A stretch of 6,297 bases of DNA from Chloroflexota bacterium (GCA_011051745.1 DRKO01000445.1:1-6297), one strand, 5' to 3'. Positions 1 through 5,479 are shown, counted from the first letter of the stretch. Numbers and translations are program-made. Notes: a model not told the origin generated them from the sequence alone.

Positions 1-480
1 ACCGAACAGGGCGTGTGGGTGGCCGATCCGCTCGCCTTCCCGCCCGACGACCCGGAGGGGATACGTACCCCGCTGGGGTATCCGGTGCAGTTCGGGGAAG
101 TGGCGCAACTGGTGGGATACGAAGCGGCAACGACCGGTCAGCCGGGGGAATGGCTGCCGCTCAGCCTTGTCTGGCGCGTCACACAGGACGTGACGACCCC
201 GGAACCCTGGGCACTGTTCGCGCATCTGCTGAACGCGCAGGGGGAGATGGTCGCGGGGCGGGACTTTCTGGCTGTTCCGGCCTCCACGTGGCGGGCGGGA
301 GATGTCTTTGTGCAGTTGCATGACCTGCCGCTACCGGAAGACCTTCCGCCGGGGCTGTATCATCTGGAGATCGGGCTGTACACGCAGGCCGACGGGAGCC
401 GCTTCCCGATTCTGGTGGACGGGGAAGGGGTGGGAGATCGGTTGCTGCTGGAGCCGGTCGAGGTGGGCGGTGGGGAATGA
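1..480 (+). CDS. C-terminal part of a probable membrane glycosyltransferase (beta-sandwich domain), 5' end outside window
   Basis: The frame is open from the first base and ends at TGA 478-480; the GTG at 13 is only an internal codon, because the reading frame continues to the edge. The visible 159 residues form an all-beta domain with the pattern VGYEA, PGEWLPLSLVWRV, WALFAHLLNAQGEMVAGRD, then LPPGLYHLEIGLY and a closing LLLEPVEV strand. From memory, this pattern is the extracytoplasmic C-terminal domain of large multi-membrane-span glycosyltransferases (GT39/ArnT-like) common in Chloroflexota; those transfer sugars from lipid-linked donors at the membrane. The catalytic and membrane part is not in the window, so the enzyme assignment is an inference, while the beta-sandwich reading is firmer. 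A second, broken copy of residues about 46-88 lies at 1613-1741. Alternative: another secreted protein that uses the same accessory domain. Confidence 0.75.
   Translation, partial: TEQGVWVADPLAFPPDDPEGIRTPLGYPVQFGEVAQLVGYEAATTGQPGEWLPLSLVWRVTQDVTTPEPWALFAHLLNAQGEMVAGRDFLAVPASTWRAGDVFVQLHDLPLPEDLPPGLYHLEIGLYTQADGSRFPILVDGEGVGDRLLLEPVEVGGGE
135..264. repeat. Direct repeat copy A (intact, inside the glycosyltransferase domain)
   Basis: This stretch aligns with 1613-1741. By eye I count about 13 substitutions and one single-base gap over 130 positions, roughly 90% identity, and similarity stops abruptly at both ends. This copy is in frame within the coding region that ends at 480 and is taken as the functional one. 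The source of the second copy could equally be another paralogue elsewhere in the genome. Confidence 0.85.
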
Positions 481-481
481 C

Positions 482-512
482 CCGCCGCCTGTGAAGGGTG
501 CGTCACCGGCGG
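482..512. other. Imperfect stem-loop just after the glycosyltransferase stop
   Basis: CCGCCG at 482-487 can pair with CGGCGG at 507-512, and GTGA at 491-494 with TCAC at 503-506, leaving a three-base bulge and an eight-base loop. It lies immediately after the TGA, where a terminator would be expected, but no T-tract follows. It may be a weak or factor-dependent terminator or an mRNA 3'-end structure. Confidence 0.3.
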
Positions 513-535
513 AGTAGCGCGGAGGTGGCTTCCTG

Positions 536-541
536 TATAAA
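536..541 (+). promoter_or_regulatory. Candidate -10 element (TATAAA) for the lipoprotein gene
   Basis: TATAAA, preceded by TG at 534-535, stands out in a GC-rich spacer 46 bases before the ATG at 588. A start point near 547-549 would give a leader of about 40 nt containing the inverted repeat and the ribosome binding site. I do not see a convincing -35 hexamer at 16-18 bp spacing, so the call rests on the -10 and its position. Confidence 0.4.
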
Positions 542-547
542 GTAAGA

Positions 548-571
548 GTGCATGTGTGATCCCTTATGCAC
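548..571. repeat. Perfect 6-bp inverted repeat between promoter and ribosome binding site
   Basis: GTGCAT at 548-553 and ATGCAC at 566-571 are exact inverse complements separated by 12 bases. The element starts where transcription would begin and ends directly against the AGGAGGT at 572. It could be an operator or a 5'-end mRNA hairpin; with a 6-bp stem, chance is not excluded. Confidence 0.35.
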
Positions 572-578
572 AGGAGGT
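572..578 (+). promoter_or_regulatory. Strong ribosome binding site that sets the lipoprotein start
   Basis: AGGAGGT ends nine bases before the ATG at 588. This decides the start: an upstream in-frame ATG at 552 would add 12 residues (MCDPLCTGGAAR) ahead of an otherwise standard signal peptide and lies upstream of this site. Confidence 0.85.
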
Positions 579-587
579 GCAGCACGT

Positions 588-1598
588 ATGATCAGGAAGC
601 ATGTGATCGGTGCTGCTCTCGGAGCATTGACGCTCGCAGTGCTAGCCTGTACCTCACCGCCACCCTCCGAGACAGAAACCCCGACCCCCGCAACCGGCGA
701 ATCAACAGGAGTCGGACCCGCGATCAACACATCCGGCGGGGAAGAAGAACCCACCCCGGCGGCCGGAACGCTTGAGATTCAGATCAGCGCCCCGGGGACG
801 GAACACTGCCAGGGAGAAGACATCCACATCGAGATCACGGTACTGAACTTTGAGGCTCTCCGTTCCGCGCTGGCTGCCGCCATGCAGGAGGGGGAAGAGG
901 CCAGAATGCTCTGGGGAGTCGCGCTCTCCGATGGCGAACGCGGCAGCCCGGAGGAGAGCGGGCTAAAAGACTCCCATAGTGTGACGGTCCATCCGGGCGG
1001 GGTGGAGGGGGCCGTCACCGTGCGCGTCACCGTTGAGGTCGTCATAGACGGGCCGGACGGCAGGCGCACTTTCGCGTCCGATGAAGAGACCGTGATGGTG
1101 ACGGTGCAACGTTGCCAGTACAGCGTTGCCCTCAATTTTGAGGGCACGTTTCAGGATACCGCCTGGACGCGAGAGGAAACCGCCACCATGGAGCCCGTCT
1201 ACCTTGAAGCCCTGCCGGACGGGGAGTACAGGGGAGAAGGGACACTCTCCGCCGAACTCAGCCAGCATATGACCACAGACGAAGGCGAGTGCCACAACAC
1301 AGCACCCTGGACAGGAACAACCGATGTCTCGATCACAGGGCGCATTGAGGACGGCCAGCTTGTGCTGGAATTCTCCTTCGAGCCGGGGGAGGCTTCCGGC
1401 GGGGTGATGACCTGCTCGGCGGCCGGTTACGCCGTGAGCACGGAGGCGATGGGCGGGCCGATTGACGGTGGTTTCTGGGGGCTGGGCCAGCAGGAATTCC
1501 CGCTGGAAGGAGGCACAGAAACCGTCAGCGTGGAGCAGGGGCTGAGCGGCGCACCCGGCTCCGGTCAGGTTGTGATCACCGTTGAGCGGGTGGAGTAG
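588..1598 (+). CDS. Secreted lipoprotein of unknown function with two beta-rich domains
   Basis: This encodes 336 residues. The N-terminus is a type II signal peptide: MIRK, a hydrophobic stretch, then the lipobox V18-L19-A20-C21, so the mature protein should be lipid-anchored outside the cytoplasmic membrane. Residues about 22-62 are a low-complexity Pro/Thr/Glu/Gly linker. A first beta-rich, Ig-like domain spans about 63-176, with Cys74 near its start and Cys176 at its end, positions that could form a bracketing disulfide. A second beta-rich domain covers about 177-336, with Cys235 and Cys276 and a Gly-rich stretch near 292-300. I recognise no catalytic motif and no named family. The gene has its own promoter-like sequence and ribosome binding site, so it is probably transcribed alone. 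Its codon use appears less GC-biased than that of its neighbours (qualitative impression: several ACA and GAA codons). It is flanked by direct repeats at 135-264 and 1613-1741. Start choice and lipoprotein nature are firm; function is unknown. Confidence 0.85.
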   Translation: MIRKHVIGAALGALTLAVLACTSPPPSETETPTPATGESTGVGPAINTSGGEEEPTPAAGTLEIQISAPGTEHCQGEDIHIEITVLNFEALRSALAAAMQEGEEARMLWGVALSDGERGSPEESGLKDSHSVTVHPGGVEGAVTVRVTVEVVIDGPDGRRTFASDEETVMVTVQRCQYSVALNFEGTFQDTAWTREETATMEPVYLEALPDGEYRGEGTLSAELSQHMTTDEGECHNTAPWTGTTDVSITGRIEDGQLVLEFSFEPGEASGGVMTCSAAGYAVSTEAMGGPIDGGFWGLGQQEFPLEGGTETVSVEQGLSGAPGSGQVVITVERVE

Positions 1599-1612
1599 CT
1601 CCTGTGGCTCCG

Positions 1613-1741
1613 CGGCCAGCCGGGGGAATGGCTGCCGCCCAGCCTCATCTGGCGCGTCGCGCAGGGCGTGACGACCCCGGAACCCCGGGCGCTGTTCGCT
1701 CATCTGCTGAACACGCAGGGAAGATGGTCGCGGGGCGGAAC
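1613..1741 (+). pseudogene. Truncated, frameshifted copy of the glycosyltransferase beta-sandwich domain (repeat copy B)
   Basis: The sequence matches 135-264 with about 13 substitutions. Translated, it begins GQPGEWLPPSLIWRV and contains TTPEPRALFAHLLNTQG. Differences from copy A include L to P, D to G and W to R (TGG to CGG at 1686). About half of the substitutions change the amino acid, as expected without selection. One base is missing near 1721 (GGGGAG in copy A, GGAAG here), which shifts the frame; the homologous frame then meets TAG at 1745-1747. There is no start codon or ribosome binding site at its left end, and similarity to copy A is lost 14 bases after the lipoprotein stop. The frame of the homologous part happens to be the same as the lipoprotein frame. 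It is best read as a decayed partial duplication; the rest of 1742-1823 shows nothing recognisable. Confidence 0.8.
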
Positions 1742-1825
1742 GAATAGAGGGGTGAGATCGGGGGGCGGCAGAGGCTATCCACGCCGATTCAGACGCTCCC
1801 CGGAGCAATCGTACCTTGCCCCGCG

Positions 1826-1834
1826 TGCTATAAT
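1826..1834 (+). promoter_or_regulatory. Extended -10 promoter for the ferritin-like gene
   Basis: TGCTATAAT is an exact extended -10 (TGn-TATAAT) in a GC-rich context, 95 bases before the ATG at 1930. No good -35 is present at normal spacing (TTGCCC at 1816 is too close), which is usual for extended -10 promoters. The predicted start near 1841 gives a leader of about 90 nt. Confidence 0.65.
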
Positions 1835-1877
1835 TGATAACAGGATGGTAGCCTGATCCGGGCTTACTCCACAGGAG

Positions 1878-1906
1878 CGCGAGGAGGCTCTGACCCTCCG
1901 ATCGCG
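1878..1906 (+). promoter_or_regulatory. Predicted hairpin in the 5' leader of the ferritin-like gene
   Basis: CGCG (1878-1881) plus GGAGG (1883-1887) can pair with CCTCC (1895-1899) plus CGCG (1903-1906) around a seven-base loop, with a one-base against three-base internal loop. The GGAGG inside the stem would itself resemble a ribosome binding site, but the true one lies downstream at 1919. A role in mRNA stability or regulation is possible; I recognise no known riboswitch. Confidence 0.4.
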
Positions 1907-1918
1907 TTCCCCGCGAAA

Positions 1919-1923
1919 AGGAG
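1919..1923 (+). promoter_or_regulatory. Ribosome binding site of the ferritin-like gene
   Basis: AGGAG within AAAAGGAGAG (1916-1925) ends six bases before the ATG at 1930, which supports that start. Confidence 0.8.
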
Positions 1924-1929
1924 AGAATA

Positions 1930-2352
1930 ATGGCAACCATAGCAGAGTTGATCTATGGGCTTAACGAAGATTTGGCCGCCGAATGGGGGACGGTCATCCG
2001 CTACACGTATCAGGCCAGTAAATCGTTCGGCGTGATGGGGATCGAGCTTCGCGAGATGTTCGCGGAGGAGATTCAGGATGAGCTCGGCCACGCCGCTTTT
2101 CTCACCGATGCGATCGTTGACCTCGGCGGCGAGCCGACCACCACACCGAAGGAGTTCGACAAGCCGGACGACCTCAAGGCCATGCTCGAACTCGATCTCG
2201 AGATGGAGCTGCAGGATGTCGAAAACTATCTGGAGCACGCCCGCATGGCCGAGGAACTGGGCCTGATCGAGCTGAAATTCAAGCTGGAAGAGATGGCCGC
2301 CGATGAGGCCGGTCATGCTCGCGAGTTACGCCGCATCCTGAAGGGACTCTAA
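1930..2352 (+). CDS. Ferritin-like (bacterioferritin-type) diiron protein, non-haem
   Basis: The product is 140 residues, predicted as a four-helix bundle. Its ligand set matches the ferroxidase centre of bacterioferritin almost position for position: Glu18 (helix A), Glu51 and His54 (ELGH, helix B), Glu93 (helix C, DLEMEL) and Glu126 with His129 (DEAGH, helix D). Tyr25 and Asp50, also present in E. coli Bfr, are conserved. Family knowledge: such sites oxidise Fe(II) with peroxide or oxygen for cytoplasmic iron storage and detoxification. Two departures from classical Bfr are visible: position 52, the haem-ligand Met in E. coli, is Leu here, and at 140 residues against about 158 the protein ends shortly after helix D. 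Haem binding and 24-mer assembly are therefore doubtful. The gene stands alone with its own extended -10 promoter, structured leader and terminator. No encapsulin-targeting tail is visible. The diiron fold is secure; the exact subfamily and physiological role are inferred. Confidence 0.88.
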   Translation: MATIAELIYGLNEDLAAEWGTVIRYTYQASKSFGVMGIELREMFAEEIQDELGHAAFLTDAIVDLGGEPTTTPKEFDKPDDLKAMLELDLEMELQDVENYLEHARMAEELGLIELKFKLEEMAADEAGHARELRRILKGL

Positions 2353-2373
2353 GCGCAGAGATCGGCGCATCCG

Positions 2374-2405
2374 GCGGGGCGGCTTAACCGGCTGCCCCGC
2401 TTTTA
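2374..2405 (+). terminator. Intrinsic terminator after the ferritin-like gene
   Basis: GCGGGGC (2374-2380) pairs perfectly with GCCCCGC (2394-2400), extendable inward by GGC/GCT with one wobble pair, and is followed directly by TTTTA. It lies 21 bases after the TAA. The remaining spacer up to 2513 shows no gene or other clear signal. Confidence 0.85.
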
Positions 2406-2513
2406 TGTGTCTCTGTGTCCGCCCCCGTCCGCGTCCTGTATTCAAGAGCGGCTGTTGAGGGGCGATTTAAGACATGGCCCGGCCTGACACTGGCGCTCAC
2501 GCCGCCGGTGCGT

Positions 2514-2519
2514 TACAGT
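2514..2519 (+). promoter_or_regulatory. Candidate -10 of a leaderless promoter for the large lipoprotein
   Basis: TACAGT fits the TAnnnT pattern and ends seven bases before the ATG at 2527, so transcription would begin at or next to the start codon. The bases before this ATG (CGCCTCC) contain no Shine-Dalgarno sequence. No good -35 is seen. Leaderless starts of this layout are known in several GC-rich phyla; applying it here is an inference. Confidence 0.35.
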
Positions 2520-2526
2520 CGCCTCC

Positions 2527-4410
2527 ATGTACCAGAGTCCCGGAACCCCCACCCCCGTAATCGCAATCACCCTGACGGCGACGCTCATCGCCCTGCTGCT
2601 CGTTGCCTGCGGCAGCCTCCCCGGCGCGACGCCGACTCCTTACATCGTCGAGGTAACCGCCACCCCGCCGCCGATCCCCTCCCGCCTGCCGCTCACGCCG
2701 ACCTATGTCCCGCAGGCGGCCCCGACCAGCAGCCCCTTTCCGACCCCTCCGCCTCTGCTGGATAACCGCCTGATCAACCCCGGCTTCGAGGGGCAGGCCC
2801 GCGCCATCGGCGGGGCGGATGTGCTCGTTCTGGAGGGATGGGAGCCGTTCTACTGCGCCGAGCCGTTCACCTCCGAGGCCTGCTGGACGCGCGGACGGGA
2901 CGAGGAAGGCGACTTCACCGCTGTGATGAGCCGCCCGCAGTACGCCCCCACCGGCGAGCGCGTCCGCAGCGGCGAAAGCGCTCAGCGCTGGTGGTGTGGC
3001 TTTGCGACCTGCCTGGGCGGTGTCAGCCAGACCTTCCCGACCGCACCCGGCGAGTTGTGCGAGGTCGGCGCGTGGGTGCAGTCGTGGAGTTCCCCCTCCG
3101 ATGAGGGGCACGATGCGAGCGGCATCCCGACCGGGCCGTTCACTTCCGAGCTGGCCGGGCAGAGCGACCGTGATAACTCGACCTGGCGCATCCGGGTAGA
3201 CCCCTCCGGCGGGACGTATCCCTGGCGAAGCGGCGTCCTGACCAGCCGGGTTTTCGGCTACAGTCACGGAATCTACGATCAGTACGCCCTGATTCGCTTC
3301 TCCTTTGTCGCCACCGGCGACCGGGCCACCGTCTTCTTTGAAAATCACCGCCTCTGGCCTTTCATGCACAACGAGAACTTCATAGACGACGCCTACGCCA
3401 TCTGCTGGACGCCTGATGAGCCGCCTGACACCGGTCCGCAGATCGCCTTCCCCGTCGCCACCGGCGATGCAACAATTGAGGTCGGGGCCTTCCGCCCGCT
3501 CGGCGGGGGCTTCGGACCGGCGACCGACCCGGATGCCTGGGACAGCGATTTCATCAGCACGGGCGATGTGATCCGGGTCGGCGATGAGTTCTGGATGTAC
3601 TACACCGGCGGCGGGCGCAGGAGCGAGATCGGGCTGGCGATCAGCTCCGACGGTGTCCGCTGGACGCGCGCAGGCGACGGGCCGGTGCTGGAACCCGGCC
3701 CGCGCGGTAGCTGGGATTCGGGGGGCGTCTCAAACCCGGCGGTGATCTACGATCCGGAGAGCGGGCAGTTTGAGATGTGGTATGCGGGCAACGTCCCTTC
3801 GGGCGATGTCTACCGTGTCGGGTTCGGCTACGCCACCAGCCCCGACGGCATCCACTGGACACGCGCCAGCGATGGGCCGGTGATCACGGTTGGTCCGCTG
3901 GGGATGTGGAACGAAGAGCGGATCGGTCCGCTGGATGTGGTGAAGGTCAACGATGTGTATGTGCTCTACTACACGGCGACCACGCTCCTGCCCACCTTCC
4001 GGCGGCAGATCGGCTGCGAGGCCAGCCCGGACGGGGTGAACTGGGTCGAGTGCCCCGGCAATCCGGTCTTTCTGCCGCAGCCGGAGATCGCCCCTTTCGA
4101 GGGCATCGAGGTTGAGTGGCCCAGTCTGATTGTCAGCGATGGCCTCTGGCTGATGGCGTATACCGGCTTTCTGGGGGAGCAGGGGGCGCGTTTCCGGATC
4201 GGGCTGGCGCGGTCAGGCGACGGCCTGACGTGGGAACGGCTGAGCGATAAGCCGGTGATCGGGAATGGGACGACCGACTCAGCCGGCGAGTTCTCCACCA
4301 GCGGCCCGATGATCTATCTGGACCGCGAGGCGGGGCGGCTCTGGCTGTGGTATAAGGACGAGGTCGCCGGACGCATCGTCGGCGCGGTCGCGCCCGTCAG
4401 CCTGCCGTAG
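2527..4410 (+). CDS. Large lipoprotein: Cys-rich beta-sandwich module plus five-bladed glycosidase-like beta-propeller
   Basis: This encodes 627 residues. The lipobox L25-V26-A27-C28-G29 follows a hydrophobic segment; unusually, the preceding residues MYQSPGTPTP carry no positive charge. No in-frame ATG, GTG or TTG lies between the upstream stop (2485) and 2527, so this start is retained. A Pro/Thr-rich linker reaches residue 78. Residues about 79-296 form a beta-sandwich module opening with NPGFEG and holding six Cys (110, 119, 157, 162, 178, 293), resembling carbohydrate-binding-like modules. Residues about 320-627 are a propeller: four blades carry the motif SxDGxxW, with its Ser at 373, 438, 500 and 563 (spacing 65, 62, 63), each after an aromatic strand such as MYYTG; a fifth blade (LWLWYKDE) closes the protein. 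This resembles the GH43/GH32/GH130 fold. I cannot confidently place catalytic acids, so it may bind rather than cleave a glycan. Likely surface-anchored. Its last 14 bases overlap the convergent TPR gene. Confidence 0.85.
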   Translation: MYQSPGTPTPVIAITLTATLIALLLVACGSLPGATPTPYIVEVTATPPPIPSRLPLTPTYVPQAAPTSSPFPTPPPLLDNRLINPGFEGQARAIGGADVLVLEGWEPFYCAEPFTSEACWTRGRDEEGDFTAVMSRPQYAPTGERVRSGESAQRWWCGFATCLGGVSQTFPTAPGELCEVGAWVQSWSSPSDEGHDASGIPTGPFTSELAGQSDRDNSTWRIRVDPSGGTYPWRSGVLTSRVFGYSHGIYDQYALIRFSFVATGDRATVFFENHRLWPFMHNENFIDDAYAICWTPDEPPDTGPQIAFPVATGDATIEVGAFRPLGGGFGPATDPDAWDSDFISTGDVIRVGDEFWMYYTGGGRRSEIGLAISSDGVRWTRAGDGPVLEPGPRGSWDSGGVSNPAVIYDPESGQFEMWYAGNVPSGDVYRVGFGYATSPDGIHWTRASDGPVITVGPLGMWNEERIGPLDVVKVNDVYVLYYTATTLLPTFRRQIGCEASPDGVNWVECPGNPVFLPQPEIAPFEGIEVEWPSLIVSDGLWLMAYTGFLGEQGARFRIGLARSGDGLTWERLSDKPVIGNGTTDSAGEFSTSGPMIYLDREAGRLWLWYKDEVAGRIVGAVAPVSLP

Positions 4411-5332
4411 CGTCCTCCTGCGCTTCCTGCCGGTCGGGGTCGGGCAGCCTGCGGTGCACCTGTGTGGTGTCTCCGGCGGTTGCGCGGCGCAGGCGTCGCC
4501 GGAGTTCGGAGAGTTCGGCCTCGTCCTTTGGCAGGTCGGGATGGCCCATCCGCGCCTCGATCTCGACCGTGCGGGCCAGCAGCTTTTCCGCCTCCTCCAG
4601 ATAGCCCAGCCGTGCGTAGAGCTTCGAGAGGTTGTAGCAGGTGATCGCCTCGCCCGCCTCGTCGAGCGCCTCGCGGCGCAGCCGCAACGCCCACTCATAG
4701 TAAGCGATCGCCCGGTCGTTTTGCCCCAGTTCCTCATAAACCAGCGCCAGCGCGTGGCGTGTGCTCGCTTCTCCGGCCAGGTCCCCCTCCTCCTGCCGGA
4801 TTTTGAGCGCCTGTCGGTGCGAGGCGAGCGCCGCCCTCAGATTGCCCATGCGGCGCTGTGCCATGCCGATCACGTCCAGCGTGGCCGCCTCCCCAAGCCG
4901 GTCGCCCTCATCCCACAGGATGGCGAGCGCCTGCTCGTAATAGCCGAGCGCCGCTTCCAGTTCCCCTTTCTGGTCATGCAGCAACCCGATGCAGTTGAGC
5001 GCGGTCGCCTCGCCCCGCCGCATCCCCAGCATACGGTAGAGCGCCACCGCCTGCTCATAGGCCGTGATCGCGCTGTCGGCGTCCTGCTGCTGCCAGTAGG
5101 CGGTCGCCAGATCGGCCAGCGCCTTCGCTTCGCCCTCGCGGTCGTTCTGCTCGCGATAACCCTCTAACGCCCGTTCGTAGAAGCCGACCGCCTCTTCCGG
5201 GCGGCCCAGGGTTGAGAAAGCTGCGCCCAGCCGCGCCAGCGTGTCCGCTGGCCCGGAGGAGCGGAGATCGTCGAGCAGGTCGCGCCTGCTGATCTGATCG
5301 GTGGGCGTTTTGTCTTCTCTGGATTCGGTCAT
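4397..5332 (-). CDS. Cytoplasmic TPR protein with six exact 40-residue repeats
   Basis: This encodes 311 residues with no signal peptide or membrane segment. After a charged N-terminus (1-29), six tandem units of exactly 40 residues run 30-69, 70-109, 110-149, 150-189, 190-229 and 230-269. Each has the TPR pattern of a small residue near position 8 and Y/F, ALxxY and G positions, and the first five end in GEA (EGEA, RGEA, LGEA, AGEA, AGEA). The 42-residue tail (270-311) is charged, rich in Arg, Asp and Glu, and without repeat character. Family knowledge: 40-residue TPRs (kinesin light chain/LGN type) form right-handed superhelices that bind peptides or partner proteins; no enzymatic domain is attached. 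The start is the ATG at 5332; only a weak AAAGGA lies about 16 bases upstream. The gene is downstream of the alpha/beta hydrolase on the same strand with a 147-bp gap, so co-transcription is possible but not evident. The partner is unknown. Confidence 0.88.
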   Translation of the reverse strand: MTESREDKTPTDQISRRDLLDDLRSSGPADTLARLGAAFSTLGRPEEAVGFYERALEGYREQNDREGEAKALADLATAYWQQQDADSAITAYEQAVALYRMLGMRRGEATALNCIGLLHDQKGELEAALGYYEQALAILWDEGDRLGEAATLDVIGMAQRRMGNLRAALASHRQALKIRQEEGDLAGEASTRHALALVYEELGQNDRAIAYYEWALRLRREALDEAGEAITCYNLSKLYARLGYLEEAEKLLARTVEIEARMGHPDLPKDEAELSELRRRLRRATAGDTTQVHRRLPDPDRQEAQEDATAG

Positions 5333-5333
5333 G

Positions 5334-5344
5334 GTGTCGGCTGA
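5334..5344. repeat. 11-bp direct repeat, copy 1 (next to the TPR start codon)
   Basis: GTGTCGGCTGA here is repeated exactly at 5448-5458. A looser match follows each copy (ATACGGTCTTAC at 5361-5372, ATAACCGATCTTAC at 5465-5478), so the two ends of this intergenic spacer look like degenerate copies of one element, with a different gap inside. Confidence 0.6.
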
Positions 5345-5397
5345 GCGTTTCCTTTGTCTGATACGGTCTTACAGAAGAAGCTCACCCGCCGGAACAG

Positions 5398-5410
5398 GCG
5401 AGCGCCTCGC
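5398..5410. repeat. Short perfect inverted repeat in the hydrolase-TPR spacer
   Basis: GCGAG (5398-5402) and CTCGC (5406-5410) flank CGC, with further pairing of GGAA (5391-5394) and TTCC (5416-5419). On the minus strand no T-tract follows, so I do not call it a terminator. The rest of 5333-5479 shows no gene and no strong promoter. Confidence 0.3.
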
Positions 5411-5447
5411 GGACATTCCCTCTTTCCGGTGTGGGTGTGCTTTCAGA

Positions 5448-5458
5448 GTGTCGGCTGA
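5448..5458. repeat. 11-bp direct repeat, copy 2 (near the hydrolase stop)
   Basis: This is an exact copy of GTGTCGGCTGA at 5334-5344, lying 21 bases from the hydrolase stop codon. Confidence 0.6.
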
Positions 5459-5479
5459 CGAAGCATAACCGATCTTACC

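Noticed and set aside
552..587. Upstream ATG as lipoprotein start
   Set aside because: It precedes the ribosome binding site at 572-578 and would place 12 atypical residues before a normal signal peptide.
1601..1621. Terminator after the first lipoprotein gene
   Set aside because: TGGC/GCCA can pair over a short loop, but the stem is only four to five pairs, has no T-tract and overlaps the edge of the repeat.
1806..1821. -35 box for the ferritin-like promoter (TTGCCC at 1816)
   Set aside because: Only seven bases separate it from the -10, which is too short; the extended -10 alone explains the promoter.
1668..1856. Independent small gene of 62 codons
   Set aside because: Its first third is a fragment of the duplicated glycosyltransferase domain and the rest is out-of-frame or intergenic sequence; there is no ribosome binding site.
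963..1940. Long minus-strand open frame across the first lipoprotein and the pseudogene region
   Set aside because: It is antisense to a gene with lipobox and ribosome binding site, its translation is rich in Arg, Pro and His with no domain pattern, and it runs through unrelated intergenic sequence.
2497..3369. Minus-strand open frame of 290 codons opposite the large lipoprotein
   Set aside because: The translation is low-complexity (Gly, Arg, Ala) and typical of the shadow of a GC-rich gene. The plus-strand frame has a clear signal peptide and domains.
4454..5167. Plus-strand open frame of 237 codons opposite the TPR gene
   Set aside because: The minus strand shows six regular TPR units; the plus-strand reading simply mirrors their 120-bp period.
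5381..5420. Intrinsic terminator for the hydrolase gene
   Set aside because: A short stem exists, but no T-tract follows it on the minus strand.
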